NCBI GenBank assembly: GCA_024345305.1
Contig: BRON01000006.1
Span: 806,001 to 870,000 of the forward strand
Source: Mrakia gelida
Taxonomy: Eukaryota > Basidiomycota > Tremellomycetes > Cystofilobasidiales > Mrakiaceae
Direction: 5' to 3'
Length of the DNA: 64,000 bases
Shown in pieces: positions 45,525 to 57,058 of the stretch. The position numbers were made by a program, and so were the translations under genes. Below the pieces are notes generated by a model that was not told where the DNA came from, made no database searches, and worked only from the letters and a program-made list of their open reading frames with translations. Positions within the stretch are counted from its first letter, which is position 1, and each line of letters begins with the position of its first letter.

Positions 45525-47533
45525 CTAAACCCTTGCCCCCGGACCGGACTTTGGTCCCTCCGGCGAGCTTACACGCTTCTTCCGCATCAACCCTTCCACC
45601 TTCGTCGACTCCTCCTCGCTCAGCAGCCCCTTCAGACCGTCCTCCAACTCTCCAAACTCCGTCGGTCCCACCCTCCTCCCCGTCGAGAATCCTTGAAAAG
45701 CGCACTTTCGCGCGAACTTCAAGGTCACAGCCACTCCCTCCGGAGTGAGAGGGGGATTCTTGATCGGATCCAGCTTGTGACGAGCGGCTTGGTCGACGTG
45801 AAAGGCGAGGAGGTCGACCCAGGATCCGCATCGAGTGAGGCACTCGGAGTAGGAGCTCCAGTTGTTGTCGTTGACGTTGAGGATCTTTTCGATGGAGGGA
45901 AGGGTTGAGATGGCTAGGGAGGGCTTGGCACTGAGGTAGAGGCGGAGGAAGAAGGGAGGAAGAGAATGGGAAACACGAAAGGCACGAAAGTCAAGACGCG
46001 TCGAACGCAGGCTTCGTTCGCGGCCTCTCCTCGTACTCACGCGAATCCACAGAGATCGAAGAACTGGGTAGGAGGGAAAGAAGACGAGAGTCAGCTCAGA
46101 GAATCAAAGACGATCATACCAGAGCTCCGAACGGAAGGAGACGAGGACGAACGACAGAAACCGAACGACTATCCACGCCCACCCCACCTTCCTTCATCAT
46201 CCCATCCCACACCTCAAAGGCCTCGTCGAACCCTTTCCCTCTTCCATATCCATCCACAAGACTGTTGCAGTTCCTCCTACTCCAAAGCGGCGGTTTCACC
46301 TCCTTCATCGCCTCGTGGATCTCTCGAACAACAAGGAGATACTTCGCCGTCCTCTCCTTCAGTTCCCTTTCCTCCGCCTCGGATCCTCCCCGTTGTAGAC
46401 GATTCTGCTCGAGCTCGAAGAGGGAGTTGTATATCTCGAGGAGTCTTCCGAGGGGATGAATTTCGTACGAGATGGCGCGGATGAGGCGAGGGTAGGATTT
46501 GATGAAGTCGATGATGGGGGTGGGAGGAGGAAGAGGTTCGACTTTGGCGACGGTGGAGAGGAGCTCGGACATGGCGAGGTAGTAGGTCTTCTTGGAAAGG
46601 ATTGCACCTGGTGGTGGAGGATTGATATGGTAGGTCTCGCACGGCGCGGAGTACTTGAAGAGGAAGTTGGCGACCTCGAGGGCTTCGGGGAGGGTTGAGG
46701 TGAAGGAGAAGAGGCGAAAGACGAGTGCTTCGGGTGGGGACTCGGCCGTTGTTGCTAGGTTGGTGACTTGAGCGAGGAGAGGCCGAATAACCTCGAGAGC
46801 TTCCGACGGGGGTAGGGAAGATGTTGGAGGAAGGAGGGTTTCGATGGTGGAGAGGAGGACGTCGGGAGAGATGGGTCGTCCTCCGGGTTGGAAGTCGAAG
46901 ACGACCTGATTCCTCCGGTCCTGCTCGACGAAGAGCTGCTTCCTCGAAGTTGAATCTAGAGCGAGAGCCTTCCGTAGGGTCGTCGTAACGAGATCGTGTT
47001 CGGCTCGGACTTGGGGGGAGAGAAGAGCGATCTCTGTTGGGGGGAAGGCGGCTGATCCGTGCTTGAGGAGGGAGGAGATGGAGGAGGAGGAGGTCGACAG
47101 TCGACCGAACTTGAAGGATGGGGATTTTTGAACGACAGGTTTTTCGTACGAGAGAGACTCCAGGAACTGAGGAGAGAGGCGAGAGAGGCGGTCATTAAAG
47201 ACATCCGACGCTGGGTAAAGAGGAGAGAGCAGAGAAGAGAAGAAGGAAGGAGGATCGAGCTCACCGTTGGCTTCGAGAGTGTGCTACTCTTGAGAGCGAG
47301 CCTTCCTGTACTTCTTCTAAACGGACCTGAGGTTCGAGATCAAGCCGAACATGTCAGAATTCGTGTTTTTCTTATTCTGGCGAACTCTGAGCTCTAATTG
47401 TCCCAGTAGACGCTCCCTGCCTCCGCTTCCCTCGAGCTCGCCTCCGGCCGACCTGAGGAGATCGGGAGAGACGTTAAAAAAGATACGAAGATGAAGACTC
47501 ACCGGGTATAGGTCCTTGGGGTTTGGGAAGCAT
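45525..47533 (-). CDS. mitochondrial pentatricopeptide-like protein, copy 2
   Basis: The first exon (ATG at 47533) gives MLPKPQGPIPG. The small second exon adds FRRSTGRLALKSSTLSKPT, and together these form a basic mitochondrial presequence. The third exon begins FLESLSYEKPVVQKSPSF and continues as one long stretch of helical repeats: VLLSTIETLLPPTSSLP, VFRLFSFTSTLPEALEVANF, IIDFIKSYPRLIRAISYEI, LLEIYNSLFELEQNRLQRGG, YLLVVREIHEAMKEVKPP, RNCNSLVDGYGRGKGFDEAF, and YSECLTRCGSWVDLLAFHVD. The stop is at 45525. The same signatures and the MLP start occur in the gene at 27.4-29.6 kb, so the two are paralogues on the same strand about 18 kb apart. A role in mitochondrial RNA metabolism is a family-level inference. 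The presequence exon structure differs from copy 1. Confidence 0.68.
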
Positions 47534-47770
47534 CTAAAACGTGAACCGAGATCGAGCGAACAAAGGATGGAGGACAGGGTCGCCGTTGATGGAACGAGGG
47601 GAGGAAGCGTTCGAGCTCAACGTCTCCCCCGGGATTGTTTTCGATTTATTTCTTTTCTCGAGTCCAAGACTTCGCTGATTTTTGTATAGAGAAGCTTCGT
47701 GCCTCGCAAGCATCTAGAAGGTCGTCTTTTTGCTGCTTCCGACAAGATCTGGACGTAGGACTTCCATCCA

Positions 47771-48818
47771 TCAAGGCCGACGCGAAGCAGTTCCACCTCT
47801 CCTCCCTCCTCCCAACCTCTCCGACAAAAACTCAGCTCGAGCATTCCTCGCCTGCAGCCCATGAATCCCCTTTCTCTTATCCTCCCTAGGCACCCTTTCC
47901 TTCACCACCACCGGCCCCCACTTCTCGTACCTCTCCCTCTCCTTCTTCCTCCTCTCCATCTCCTTGACTCCGAACTTGGCGAGATTCCGATTATGCCTCG
48001 ACGTCGACAGGTACTTCATAACCTCCTTCTCCGTTTTCCCCTCTGTCATGACTCTCTCCCTCTCTGCAATCTTCCAAGCCTTCCTCTCCGCCGGCGACAG
48101 AGCCTGGAACGCGCTCTGAGCCTGCCTTCGAGCGTCCTCCTCCGCTGCCTCGAGAGGAGTTTGAGCCGCTCGACGAGCCACTCGTTCCTCGTAGGCCTGT
48201 TCGCGTTCCTTGGATCGTTCGAGTTCCCTTTCCAGGGGAGTGAGGGAGTTGAAGCGTTTCGACTTGGCTTCGATTGCGAGGTGACGTTCGAGGTCGGAGG
48301 GGGAGAGGGAGGCGAGGAAGGTGGATCGAGCGGCTTGCTTTTGGAGGAGGTTGCGAGCTCGGAAGAAATCACGACGGGCTTGAGGGTCCGAGGGGATGTC
48401 TTCTGGTAGAAGAGGTGGTAAGGGTGATGGGTTCGGTATCGAGGAGGAGGAAGTTGAAGGGGAGGACGGCGAGGACGAGGAGGAGGAAGAGGAGGAGGCG
48501 AGAGAGGACGGCCATGCTGGGATGGAGGGAGGAGCTTCCAGTCCCGTTTCTCGACGATCTTTGGCAGGGGAAAGGGAGCTTAAGTCGAAGGGGTTGGTAG
48601 AAGTGGAAGACGAGGGGTTTGAGGCTGGCAAACGTAAGCGAAGGAGGAAGGGAGAGTCAGCGGTGAGCTTCGTTCGTTTCAAGTCTCAAAGAAAGGCAGA
48701 GCTCACTGGGGTCCGAGGAAGATCTGCTCGTTAGTCGATACAGACGAGGTAGCGAGGTGGTGTATGCTGTTGTAGTCTTGAGAGCAATCCGAGGCAAGAA
48801 GGTTGAAAACGACGACAT
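47771..48818 (-). CDS. mitochondrial protein of unknown function
   Basis: It starts at 48818 with MSSFSTFLPRIALKTTTAYT followed by TSLPRLYRLTSRSSSDP, rich in Arg/Ser/Thr and lacking acidic residues, so mitochondrial import is likely. One intron (donor GTGAGC near 48706, acceptor near 48637). After a Ser/Pro-rich low-complexity segment the rest is highly charged and helical: DPQARRDFFRARNLLQKQA, LERELERSKEREQAYEERVA, FQALSPAERKAWKIAERERV and [18 protein letters not shown]. The SPAERKAWKIAE segment is faintly like an HMG-box helix, but there is not enough to call one. It could be a mitoribosome- or nucleoid-associated protein; this is unproven. It shares a 220-base divergent promoter with ORC5. 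Confidence 0.6.
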
Positions 48819-49038
48819 GGTTGGGGGGAAGGAGGACTGGAAGGTGGGAAGGGAAGGGAAAAAGGTGAGCTTCGAAGGAGAGAGGTCGACCCTTCTCCTT
48901 CCCAACGGCTTCCATCTCTTCTTCACGACCTTCGCGACCCAGCACAGCATTGCATACACCCCCTCGTCAGCTCTCGGACTCACATCTCGCTGAAGGAAAA
49001 TCTTCTCTGCCTCCTCTCCCCCTCTAGCGCTCGCCAGG

Positions 49039-50926
49039 ATGAGCTCTTCAACCCCTCCCCTCCCTTCACCTCTCACCTCCCTTCTTCTCCCCTACCTCTC
49101 TCCTCCTTACCTGGTCCCCTTCCTCTTCTTCCACCCTCACCTCTCGATCCAACCTCTCCTCTCCCTCCTCCTCCCCAACCTCCTCCTCCTTGGCTCTTCT
49201 TCGCCCACCTCCTCTCCTCCCTCAACTTCCTCGTCCTCCTCCAATCGAGCTCACCCATCGAACAGGTTCGCTCTCGTGGACGCGATTGAGTTTGGAGGAT
49301 CTACCAAAGGGTTTATGGAGGAGGTAATGAGACAATGGGGGATGAACACCAACGGGGTTAGGAAATGGCAAGGGTGGGAGGCTTTCGTCAGAGATCTACA
49401 GCAGATGGACGACAACGAGGAGGAGGACGAACAACAAGGAAGGTTGCTCGTCGTAGATCGAGTTGACAAGCTCAGAGGTCCCTCCTTAGGATTCGGTCCA
49501 GGAGGTTTGGCGAGCTCGTTAGCTTCTCTGGGTGCTACGGTGAGTTTTTGTCAGGACATTGTATATACGTCGCGCTAGAAGCGAGCAAAGAGCTCACCTT
49601 CACCTTCTTTCGTTCCCCGCCCTTTCCAGACCTCCAACTCCATCGTCACCGTCATCTTCCTCTCTCCGACACCCTGGGATTCCCTTCGTCCCATCCCCAG
49701 TACCTTCCCAGACCCTCCCATCGTATCCATCCCGGCTTTCTCTCCTCAAGGTCAGCCGCTTTCTCCGTCCCCATCTTCACCCGCTCGCTCGACGCTGACC
49801 TCGTTCTCACTCTCAGAAACGACCACCTACCTCCTCCTCAACCCCCCTCTCCCACCCACCGCTCCTCTCTTCCTTTACTACCAACCCTTCCTGACCCACC
49901 TCTACTCCATCGCCTCCCCTCACCACCTCTCCCCTCTCGTCCTCCTCCGTCTAGCCCACTCCCTCTGGCCAATCTACATCGCTCCCCTCACCCAGCAAGC
50001 TCATCAACTCGCTCACCTCCCAACAACAAAGGAAGGCATCGCTCTTCATCTCTCCCAAAGATGCAGAGAAGCCTTCCAAATCGCCATCGCGGATCCGACA
50101 GCTCTTCCTGGATCGCTGGATCCGTTCGTCAGGAGGAATGAGGGAGGTGTGGTCGGGTCGACGACGAACGCGAAGCAGCTGCAGGACGCTTCAACGACGA
50201 CAACGACCAACAACCTTCCCAGGATGGCCAAGTTCCTGTTAATCGCTGCTTTCTTGGCGAGCTACAACCCACCCAGGAAGGATCTGATGTTCTTCGGGCG
50301 GGGGAGGTGGGAAGGAGGAGGGAAGAAGAAGAAGGGTGGAGGAACGAGGAAGGCGACGAGTGGTGGCAGAAAAGGGACTGTAGCGAAGGTGAGTGATGTC
50401 TGCGTACCCTGGTCGAAGGGTGGGAGGGTGAGGGCGAGAGAGAGAGAGAGAACGGTTGTACTGACTTGAACGACGCGTCTCGTTCTCGTCCGGTCTTTCG
50501 TTCGCTTTCCCCAGATCCCTCAAACCATCCTAGGACCCAAACCCTTCCCTCTCGATCGGCTCATCGCCATCTTTGGATCCCTACTCGCCGAACACGATCG
50601 ACCTGACTCGAGTGCCCTCAGGGACGAGCAGTGGGAGGACGAAGTGGGAGAGATCATGGCTTCCGTTTCGGTTCGAGCTTTGGTTCGTTTCGCCTTCTGT
50701 TTCTCTCCTTCTCTCACTTTCCTCTCCGCTTCGGTCGACTGACCCTGTTGATGATCGGGTGGATCAGATCTCCAACCTCGTCAACCTTCACCTGCTTCAG
50801 CGAACGAGTCCTCCGGATCGACTAGAGGGGATCATGCTTAAGAGCGAGTTGGGGTGGGAGGAAGCGGTTGCGTTGGGAAGGGGGTTGAAGATTCGTGTGG
50901 AGGATTGGTGGGCTGGTGATGATTGA
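49039..50926 (+). CDS. ORC5: origin recognition complex subunit 5
   Basis: ORC5 is a subunit of the complex that marks replication origins and loads MCM. The diagnostic stretch is MAKFLLIAAFLASYNPPRKD followed by LMFFGR, the ORC5 C-terminal domain signature. Also family-like are RFALVDAIEFGGSTKGF in the N-terminal AAA+ region, RLLVVDRVDKL (Walker-B-like), TVIFLSPTPWDSL, ISNLVNLHLLQRTSPPDRLE and MLKSELGWEEAVALGRGL near the end. The stop is at 50924-50926. About four introns. The N terminus (MSSSTPPLPSPLTSLLLPYL) shows no GxxxxGKT/S P-loop where ORC5 usually has one, and only 220 bases separate this ATG from the divergent neighbour. Either the ATP site is lost or an upstream exon is missed. A Lys/Gly-rich insertion follows LMFFGR. 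Confidence 0.88.
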
Positions 50927-51083
50927 TGTACTCTCCCTCCCGCTTACCCCAAAGTCTACTCCCAAGAGAGATGAAAATCTGACGCGTCGTGAAGCGGAGT
51001 GACCCGACCTGACGAGCTCGTCCTTATCAGCGCTTGAAATCGTTGAGCTTCGTCCTTTCATTCTTGGTTGGGAGCCAACGACG

Positions 51084-52745
51084 ATGAGCACTTCTACTAC
51101 TATCGAATCCGATCCGGAATGGGAACAAGTGACTGCTACCCCTCCCTCTGGCGCTCCTACTCCCCCTCCTCCTCAGGCATCAGCGGTCGCCTCTTCGAAG
51201 GAGGAAGAGATCAAGGAGGAGGAGGTCGTCGAAGCTGAAGCCAAAGGATCCGCTCCCCCTCCTCCTTCCATCTCCCCTCCTTCCACCTCTCCCTCTACGA
51301 TCACCATCCTCTCCTCCTCCGACGTCTCCACGATCCTCTCCACCCTCACCCTCTCAGACTTCCTCACCTCCCAATCCAAAGCCTTCCAAGCCTTCTCCTC
51401 CTCCAAACTCACCTCTTCCACCTCTTCTCCGTCGGACTCTCTCCTCCAAGGCCCTCCCCGAATCGCTCTCCACCTCCCCAACCACACCACTCTCTTCATG
51501 CCCTCTCGAGCGAGTCAAGTAGGAGGAACAGCCTGCAAGATTGTATCCGTTCCTCGTTCGTCGGACGATACCGAGGGTCTCCCAGCTACGACGTTCGTCC
51601 TCGATGAACAGACTGGGAAAGTCGTTGGGGTGGTGAACGCGGGAGAGTTGACGGGAGTGAGGACAGCTGCGGGTTCAACGGTGGCTAGTAGGATGCTGCT
51701 GGGCAAGGGAGAAGGGAGAGCGAAGATGGTGGTCTTTGGAGCTGGGGTGCAGGCGTTTTGTGAGTCGAGAAGAGCGAGCTGCCCGCGGCCCAATCCCATT
51801 CCCATCTCCTCGTCGCTCGTTTCGTTTCGTTTTTTCTTCCACCCACCTACTGACTCTCGCTCTTCCTTCGGTCGGATACAGGGCACACCCACCTCCACCT
51901 CCTCCTCTTCCCCCCCCTCACCTTCGTCTCCTTCCTCGCTCGTCCCTCCTCCACCCCATCCAACCGTCTCCTCTCCCTCATCGCCAAACTTCAACCCCTC
52001 CATCCGAACGTCACCTTCGAACATTCCTCAAGGAAAGGGTTCGATAGAGGTCAGGCCGTTCATAATGCGGATATCATCATTTGTTGGTGAGTGCTCGTCC
52101 AAGCTCCATCTCTCTCGCTCGCGCCCCTTCCTTCCTAACCTCCTCTCCTTCTTTTCCTCCCTTCCTCCCTCCCACCCACCCCCTCCAGCACTCCCTCCCA
52201 AACCCCTCTTTTCCCACCCACCCAACCCCGCTCAGGAACGCACATCGTCCTCATCGGCTCCTACAAACCTTTCATGCTCGAAGTCGCTCCCGAGATGCTC
52301 TCTTCCCGAGCAGGCGTGGTGTTCGTGGATGGATTGGAGGAAACGAGGGCGGAGGCGGGGGAGCTGCAGGGGTACGAGGGGGAGGTGTGTGAGGTTGGGA
52401 GTGTGTTGGGTAAAGAGGGAGAAGGGAGGGAGAGATGGGAGAGGAATGGGAAAGGGGATTTGACTGTTTTTAAATCGGTGAGTGCTAGGGAGGAAGGCGA
52501 CAAGGAGTGGGAGGAAGGGAGGGTTGGGCTGCAGGTCGGTGAAGGGAGCGAGGAGGGAGGGAGAGGAGAGGAGAAGAGCAGGGACGAACGAAGACGAAAC
52601 GAAAACCGACGCGTCGCAAAACTCAGCTGACCGCTCTCTTTCCGTTTTGCTCTAGGTCGGTCTCGCTGTCCAAGACGTCTCCATCACTCGACTCGTCTTC
52701 GATAAGGCCAAGGAGCTCGGTCTTGGAGTTGAGACGGAGTTCTGA
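51084..52745 (+). CDS. ornithine cyclodeaminase / mu-crystallin family protein
   Basis: This is an NAD(P)-dependent oxidoreductase-like fold. After a disordered Pro/Glu-rich N terminus, STILSTLTLSDFLTSQSKAF begins the domain. Then come RIALHLPNHTTLFMPSRASQ, GTACKIVSVPRSSD, TTFVLDEQTGKVVGVVNAGE, LTGVRTAAGSTVASRMLLG (the family's LTxxRTAAxSxxA motif), MVVFGAGVQAFWHTHLHLL (nucleotide-binding glycine motif, joined over an intron), ADIIICCTPSQTPLFP and GTHIVLIGSYKPFMLE. It ends VFDKAKELGLGVETEF with TGA at 52743-52745. Four introns. Fungal members are mostly uncharacterised, and real ornithine cyclodeaminase activity cannot be inferred. It follows ORC5 head to tail by 157 bases. Confidence 0.9.
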
Positions 52746-52812
52746 ACGAGTCGTCGCGGACGAGGTGGCCTCCCCGTTCAGTCATCCGGAGCTGTGCACC
52801 GTGTTTCCTTTC

Positions 52813-52849
<37 letters not shown>

Positions 52850-53328
52850 CTTCTCCCCTGCTTCCTTCGCTTGCTTACATAACGATCTATGCCTCTCTCA
52901 TCTCGTCCTCGAACACCCTCTTTGATCTTGAGTGGGGCTTCGGGTTCTTTCTGAATCTGCGACGGGACGGTTTGATTCGCGTCGCCGCTCTTTTTTTCCT
53001 CCTTCTCTCGAAACAGCGAAGTGAGTAAGGCCGGGGAATGAGATCTCTCGTTTAGAGAGAGAGAGAGAGAGGGTCGTTGGAGGTCATGAAAGAGGTTGGA
53101 AGGCGGGGACGGCGCGCGCGTCGAAGTACGACTGAACCAGAGCGTCGAGCGTTGGAAAGAACGAAAGGGGGATCATTGATCGAGAGCAGAGAGATAGAGA
53201 GAAGATAGAAGAAAAGCAGAGGAGAAGCAGTGATGTGATAAGAAGAAAGTAAAGAAGAGCGTGAGACGAAGCGAAACGAAACGAAAGGTGAGGGCGGGCG
53301 TAGCATTGCTGAGAAGTCGACTCGATGA
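52746..53328. other. convergent intergenic region with 36-T tract
   Basis: This region holds the 3' flanks of the OCD-family and PLAC8 genes. It has an uninterrupted run of 36 T at 52814-52849 and a GA repeat at about 53054-53072. No gene is seen. Confidence 0.5.
52814..52849. repeat. 36-base poly-T run
   Basis: This is an uninterrupted T36, 69 bases after the stop of the OCD-family gene, in its 3' flank. Confidence 0.9.
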
Positions 53329-54572
53329 TCAAACGACCATGGGAGCACCCGGGTTAGTTCGAATTAACTTCTCCTCGAGTTCGATCTCTCGTGATTCTTG
53401 GGTGAGCTGGAAACGGAAGAGGGGAGAGAAGACGAATCAAATTGCGTTCGTTCGACGATTGAAGTTTCGTCGGCTTCGACGCGACGAGGGAGGGAGAGAA
53501 CTTACAGCGCAAGGAGTGCAGCACCAGTGAGTGAGGAGATCGTTGAGAGCGGTGGACTCGATCCTGTATCGAGTTCTGGTGGAACGAACGGTTGGGTAAC
53601 GAGTGAGAGGGTCAGCGCCGAGGAAGCGATTGCAGCGAAACTCGACGACGAGAAGATGCGAACCTCGACTGCTCGAATGTGAACCAGCAGGACTTACCGA
53701 ATGTCTGCTCTGTTGGCGAATGCGAGAACTAAGGAAAGATCAAGATTGAAGGCGAGGTGAGAGTCAGCGAGAGAACGGACGAGTCATCGACGCATCAAAA
53801 CAAAGCTAGAGCACCCACCCCAACCCAACCCGAACGTGACTTGAAGGCAACCGTAAGCGAAGCAGTCTCCGCTCATTGACTCTCCGTGGTGAGGGTGAGG
53901 AATGTTGGACGTCTCGAGGTACTGGAGTCGACTCTTGTTCTGCTCGACGAACGCGAACGAACGGAGGTCAGCTTGTTTCTGATCTCGCTCAGCAAGCGAC
54001 GGAAGAAAGAGAGGGAGAGAGACTGAGGACGAACTCCAGCGAAGGTGATGCAGGGACACCAGCAGGCGCTGTTGAGATGGAAGAGAGCAGCTCATCGTTG
54101 GGGACGAATGGAGAGTAGACGAAGGACGACAGCGGAAGAAAACAACAAGCGACGCGAACTCACACACAGCAAGTCTTGACGTCTCCGAAGCAAGAGAACA
54201 GAGGGTTCGACCAGGTGTGCTTGGTGTGAACGACCTAGTAAGAGAGAACACATGAGTGAGCGGAGAAGAGCGAGTACGATGCGAGAGCCGAGGGAGTCGG
54301 AACAGAATCGTCGTGCTCGACTCACTGGAGCGACGACTTGGACGTTTCTAGCGTTGCCTTGATCTGCGAAAGGGTCTTGAGCAGCAGGAGTCATGGATGC
54401 TTGGGCAGCCTAGGTTGGAAGAGAAAAGACGAGGGGAGGATGGATCAGCTGAAGAAGAAGAAAGACGAAAAGACCAGGGCGAAGCGGCGGTAGACACGAG
54501 CGAGGGGAGAGGACTTACAGGCTGTTCAGTCATGGGCTGAGGGTCGTAGGGGGCTTTCTGGTCGAAGGACAT
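53329..54572 (-). CDS. PLAC8 family cysteine-rich protein
   Basis: It starts MSFDQKAPYDPQPMTEQP (ATG at 54572); the next exons give AAQASMTPAAQDPFADQG and VVHTKHTWSNPLFSCFGDVK followed by TCCVACWCPCITFAGQNKS. The Cys cluster (TCC..CWCPC) and the C-terminal WCCTPCALTQESREIELEE are the two halves of the PLAC8/DUF614 signature. The tail is KLIRTNPGAPMVV with the stop at 53331-53329. Six or seven short introns; the donor after TCC could be GTGTGT or GTGAGT two bases downstream, and only the latter keeps the Cys motif. PLAC8 proteins are small membrane-associated proteins linked to metal tolerance and cell size in plants and fungi; the role here is unknown. Confidence 0.88.
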
Positions 54573-55186
54573 GTTGGAGAAAAGGAGAAAAGGATGGAGG
54601 TGGAAGGAGAGCTTGTGAACGTTGGAGGGAGAAAGAGGAGGAGGCGTGACGAAGCGGTTCGTTCGTACGAGGGCGCTGCTTCTGGAAAAAAGCGAGAAGA
54701 AAAAGATGCACGAGATGAAGGAAATGTGCTCAGGGATGAGGAGATGGGAAAACTAGGTCGGCGAGAAGGACAGCGAACCCTTCGACATGTCTTGACGACG
54801 CGTCGACGGCGGAACGAACTGCTCCTCGACGAGAGTCAGGGGGTATAGAGACTAGGGATGGCAGGCCGGAAAACCTCCGAGCATCAAATCTGAGTTGGAA
54901 AGCGGTAGATGAAGTTTTCTCGTGTCTTTGAGAGCTGAGAGATGGGAAGTGCTGCCAGGAGCGACGCACGCGTCTCTGTCTGAGTTTTTGGCCCGAAAAA
55001 GCTTCTACTATATTTTGGGCTTCGAAACTAAACTCAGGAGGCGTCGAAAAATAAAGCGAGAAAATCTGCGAACTGCAGAGGGCGAGAGGGGGAGAGGGGA
55101 GCGAGGCAACGAAAGAAGGAACTCGAAGCTCACCAACCCTTCCACGTTCTCCCTCTCACTTCCATCTCCCCCTCCTTCCCTTCAAC
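54573..55186. promoter_or_regulatory. divergent intergenic region, PLAC8 / QNG1-like
   Basis: This 614-base gap lies between divergent starts. It contains GACGCGTC at 54797-54804 and a pyrimidine-rich leader before the ATG at 55187. No ORF is supported. Confidence 0.4.
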
Positions 55187-56651
55187 ATGGCACCTACTCC
55201 TCTTCCTCCCTCTGGAGCCTTCATCGCATCCGTCCGTTCATCATGCGAGGCTTCAACGAACAAAGCAGGAATCGAGGTTCGTTCTCTACAGCTCTTCCTT
55301 CACCTTTCGTCCCGAGCTCACCTTCTCTCCTTCCCTCTCTCCTTCCCTCCCTCCTCCCGTCTCCAACAGATCACTCCTTCCTCCATCACCTCCTTCCTCC
55401 AGTCGATCCCCCACTCATACTACACTCGCCTCTCCCAAGAACACGGCACCTCCGCCTTCCCTCTCAACTTCCCCTCGCCCGTTTCCGAGCTCAACCTGCT
55501 CTCCCTCCTCGCTCTCCTCAACTTTGGTTCCTCCTTCAGAGCTCCCCTCCACGCCTTCCACAAACGAGGTGTCTACGATACCATCAGGTTCTTCGTTCTG
55601 GGCATGTTCCTCTCCTCCACGGACTCGAACGACCTGCTCTCGGCGAAGAGCATGAGCAAGATCGGGGAGGGTCAGATCGCTGGGCTGATGGGAGGACTAC
55701 CGTTGATGGTCGAGAGGGAGCACGAGACGATGAAGGGAATCATCGTGGGAGAGAAGGGTGGAAGGTTGAGTGAGCTTGTAGGGATGGTCACCGAGGTGAT
55801 GAACGAGACGGGGAAGATCTTGGTAGAGGGAGGGTGGGAGAACTTGGGAGAGTTTGTCGCGGAGGTGTTGGAGGAGGCGAAGGAGAAGAAGGGAGGAGAC
55901 GACGCTGCTGCTTCGGAACTCTGTGTCGAGAGGCTGGTCACCAAGTTCCCTGCATTCCAGGATATGCAGACCGTAGATGGACAACGTGAGCGCTCCTTCA
56001 TCTCTATTCCTCAGTTCCTCAGCTGCGAACGAGCTCCTCGAAGCTGACTTGACCTCTCGTCTCGCTCCTCCTTCTTTGCGTCTTCGCTTTCCAGCCGTCT
56101 ACCTCTTCAAGAAGGCCATGATCCTCCTTCACACCCTCTCTCTCCGCTACCCTGCTTCCTCTTCAGCTCCCCAACCTTTCCCCGTCCCCTCAACCACCAC
56201 CTTCCTCCCCATCTTCTCCGACAACGTGATCCCAACCCTCCTCCTCCACCTCTTCCTCTTCACCCTCCCCTCCTCCCACTCCCTCGCCTCAAGATTCCCT
56301 CCCATCCCCTCCGCGACCTCCAACCCTCTCCTCTCGCCCACCGCTCCCTCCCCGCCAGAGGGGTCACTCTCCGAAGGCTCAAACCTAGCTATCAAATCTC
56401 CGTCGTCTCCTCTCGGAGGACCCGTCCTGACGGTCGAGGAAACGACGGTGCTGCGAGCGGCTGCCGTGTACGCTGTTCAGAGGACGGTAGAGTTTGTGAA
56501 GGAGGGAGGGATGGATGGGGTTGAGGGGTGTGAGTGGATGAAGGAGGAGATGTCCGAGACGGGGTTGGACGGGTGTGTGTGGATGGGAGGGAAGGATCGA
56601 GCAGATTGGAGGAAGGTGGAGAGGTTCGTGGGGGATTCGATCTTCTTTTGA
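55187..56651 (+). CDS. queuosine salvage protein (DUF2419, QNG1-like)
   Basis: The family hydrolyses queuosine 5'-phosphate to release queuine, which is then used by tRNA-guanine transglycosylase. It starts MAPTPLPPSGAFIASVRSSC. Family segments are LLSLLALLNFGSSFRAPLHA, GVYDTIRFFVLGMFLSS, the GKILVEGGWENLGEFVAEVL helix, ERLVTKFPAFQDMQ, VDGQPVYLFKKAMILLHTL (joined in phase over an intron at about 55984-56093), LPIFSDNVIPTLLLHL and VLRAAAVYAVQRTVEFV, ending DGCVWMGGKDRADW and VGDSIFF (stop before 56652). Two introns. A Ser/Pro-rich insertion (about 56280-56400) lies in the C-terminal half. Cytosolic function is expected. SMC2 follows 407 bases downstream on the same strand. Confidence 0.9.
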
Positions 56652-57058
56652 TGCATGATCTAGAAGCCCTATTTCGAGAGCGTTTGAAGTCAACGGTTGA
56701 GCTCAGGGTCCGGTCGTTTGGGAGAAGGGCATGAAAACGCGTCGCGACCTCTGAAAGCTTTGAGAAACGATGCAGCTTTTCCGCGGGGTTTCTGGATCTT
56801 CTCCACCCGACTCAGTCTCTCCAGTCCATCACTGTCATTCGAACTGCTGCGGGGTCAAGAAACCGTCGAGGATGTCTTCTTTTTTTTCGCGTCCTCGTCG
56901 CGTCCTCTCCCTCCACCGAATCCAAAGCTGACCTCAACGTCAACAGCCCTTCCCTTCTCCTTCTCCTTTCTCTACCTCCCCTCCGGCCCTCCTCCCCAAA
57001 CCTACTGGAGTGATCCCTCTCCCTCCTCTCTCACCTCACCTAGCTCAGTTTCAGCTCG
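56652..57058. promoter_or_regulatory. upstream region of SMC2
   Basis: This 407-base gap contains ACGCGT (56737-56742), the consensus of the MCB cell-cycle element, about 320 bases before the SMC2 ATG, and a pyrimidine-rich leader. The ACGCGT may be coincidental, because this hexamer is common throughout the window. Confidence 0.4.
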
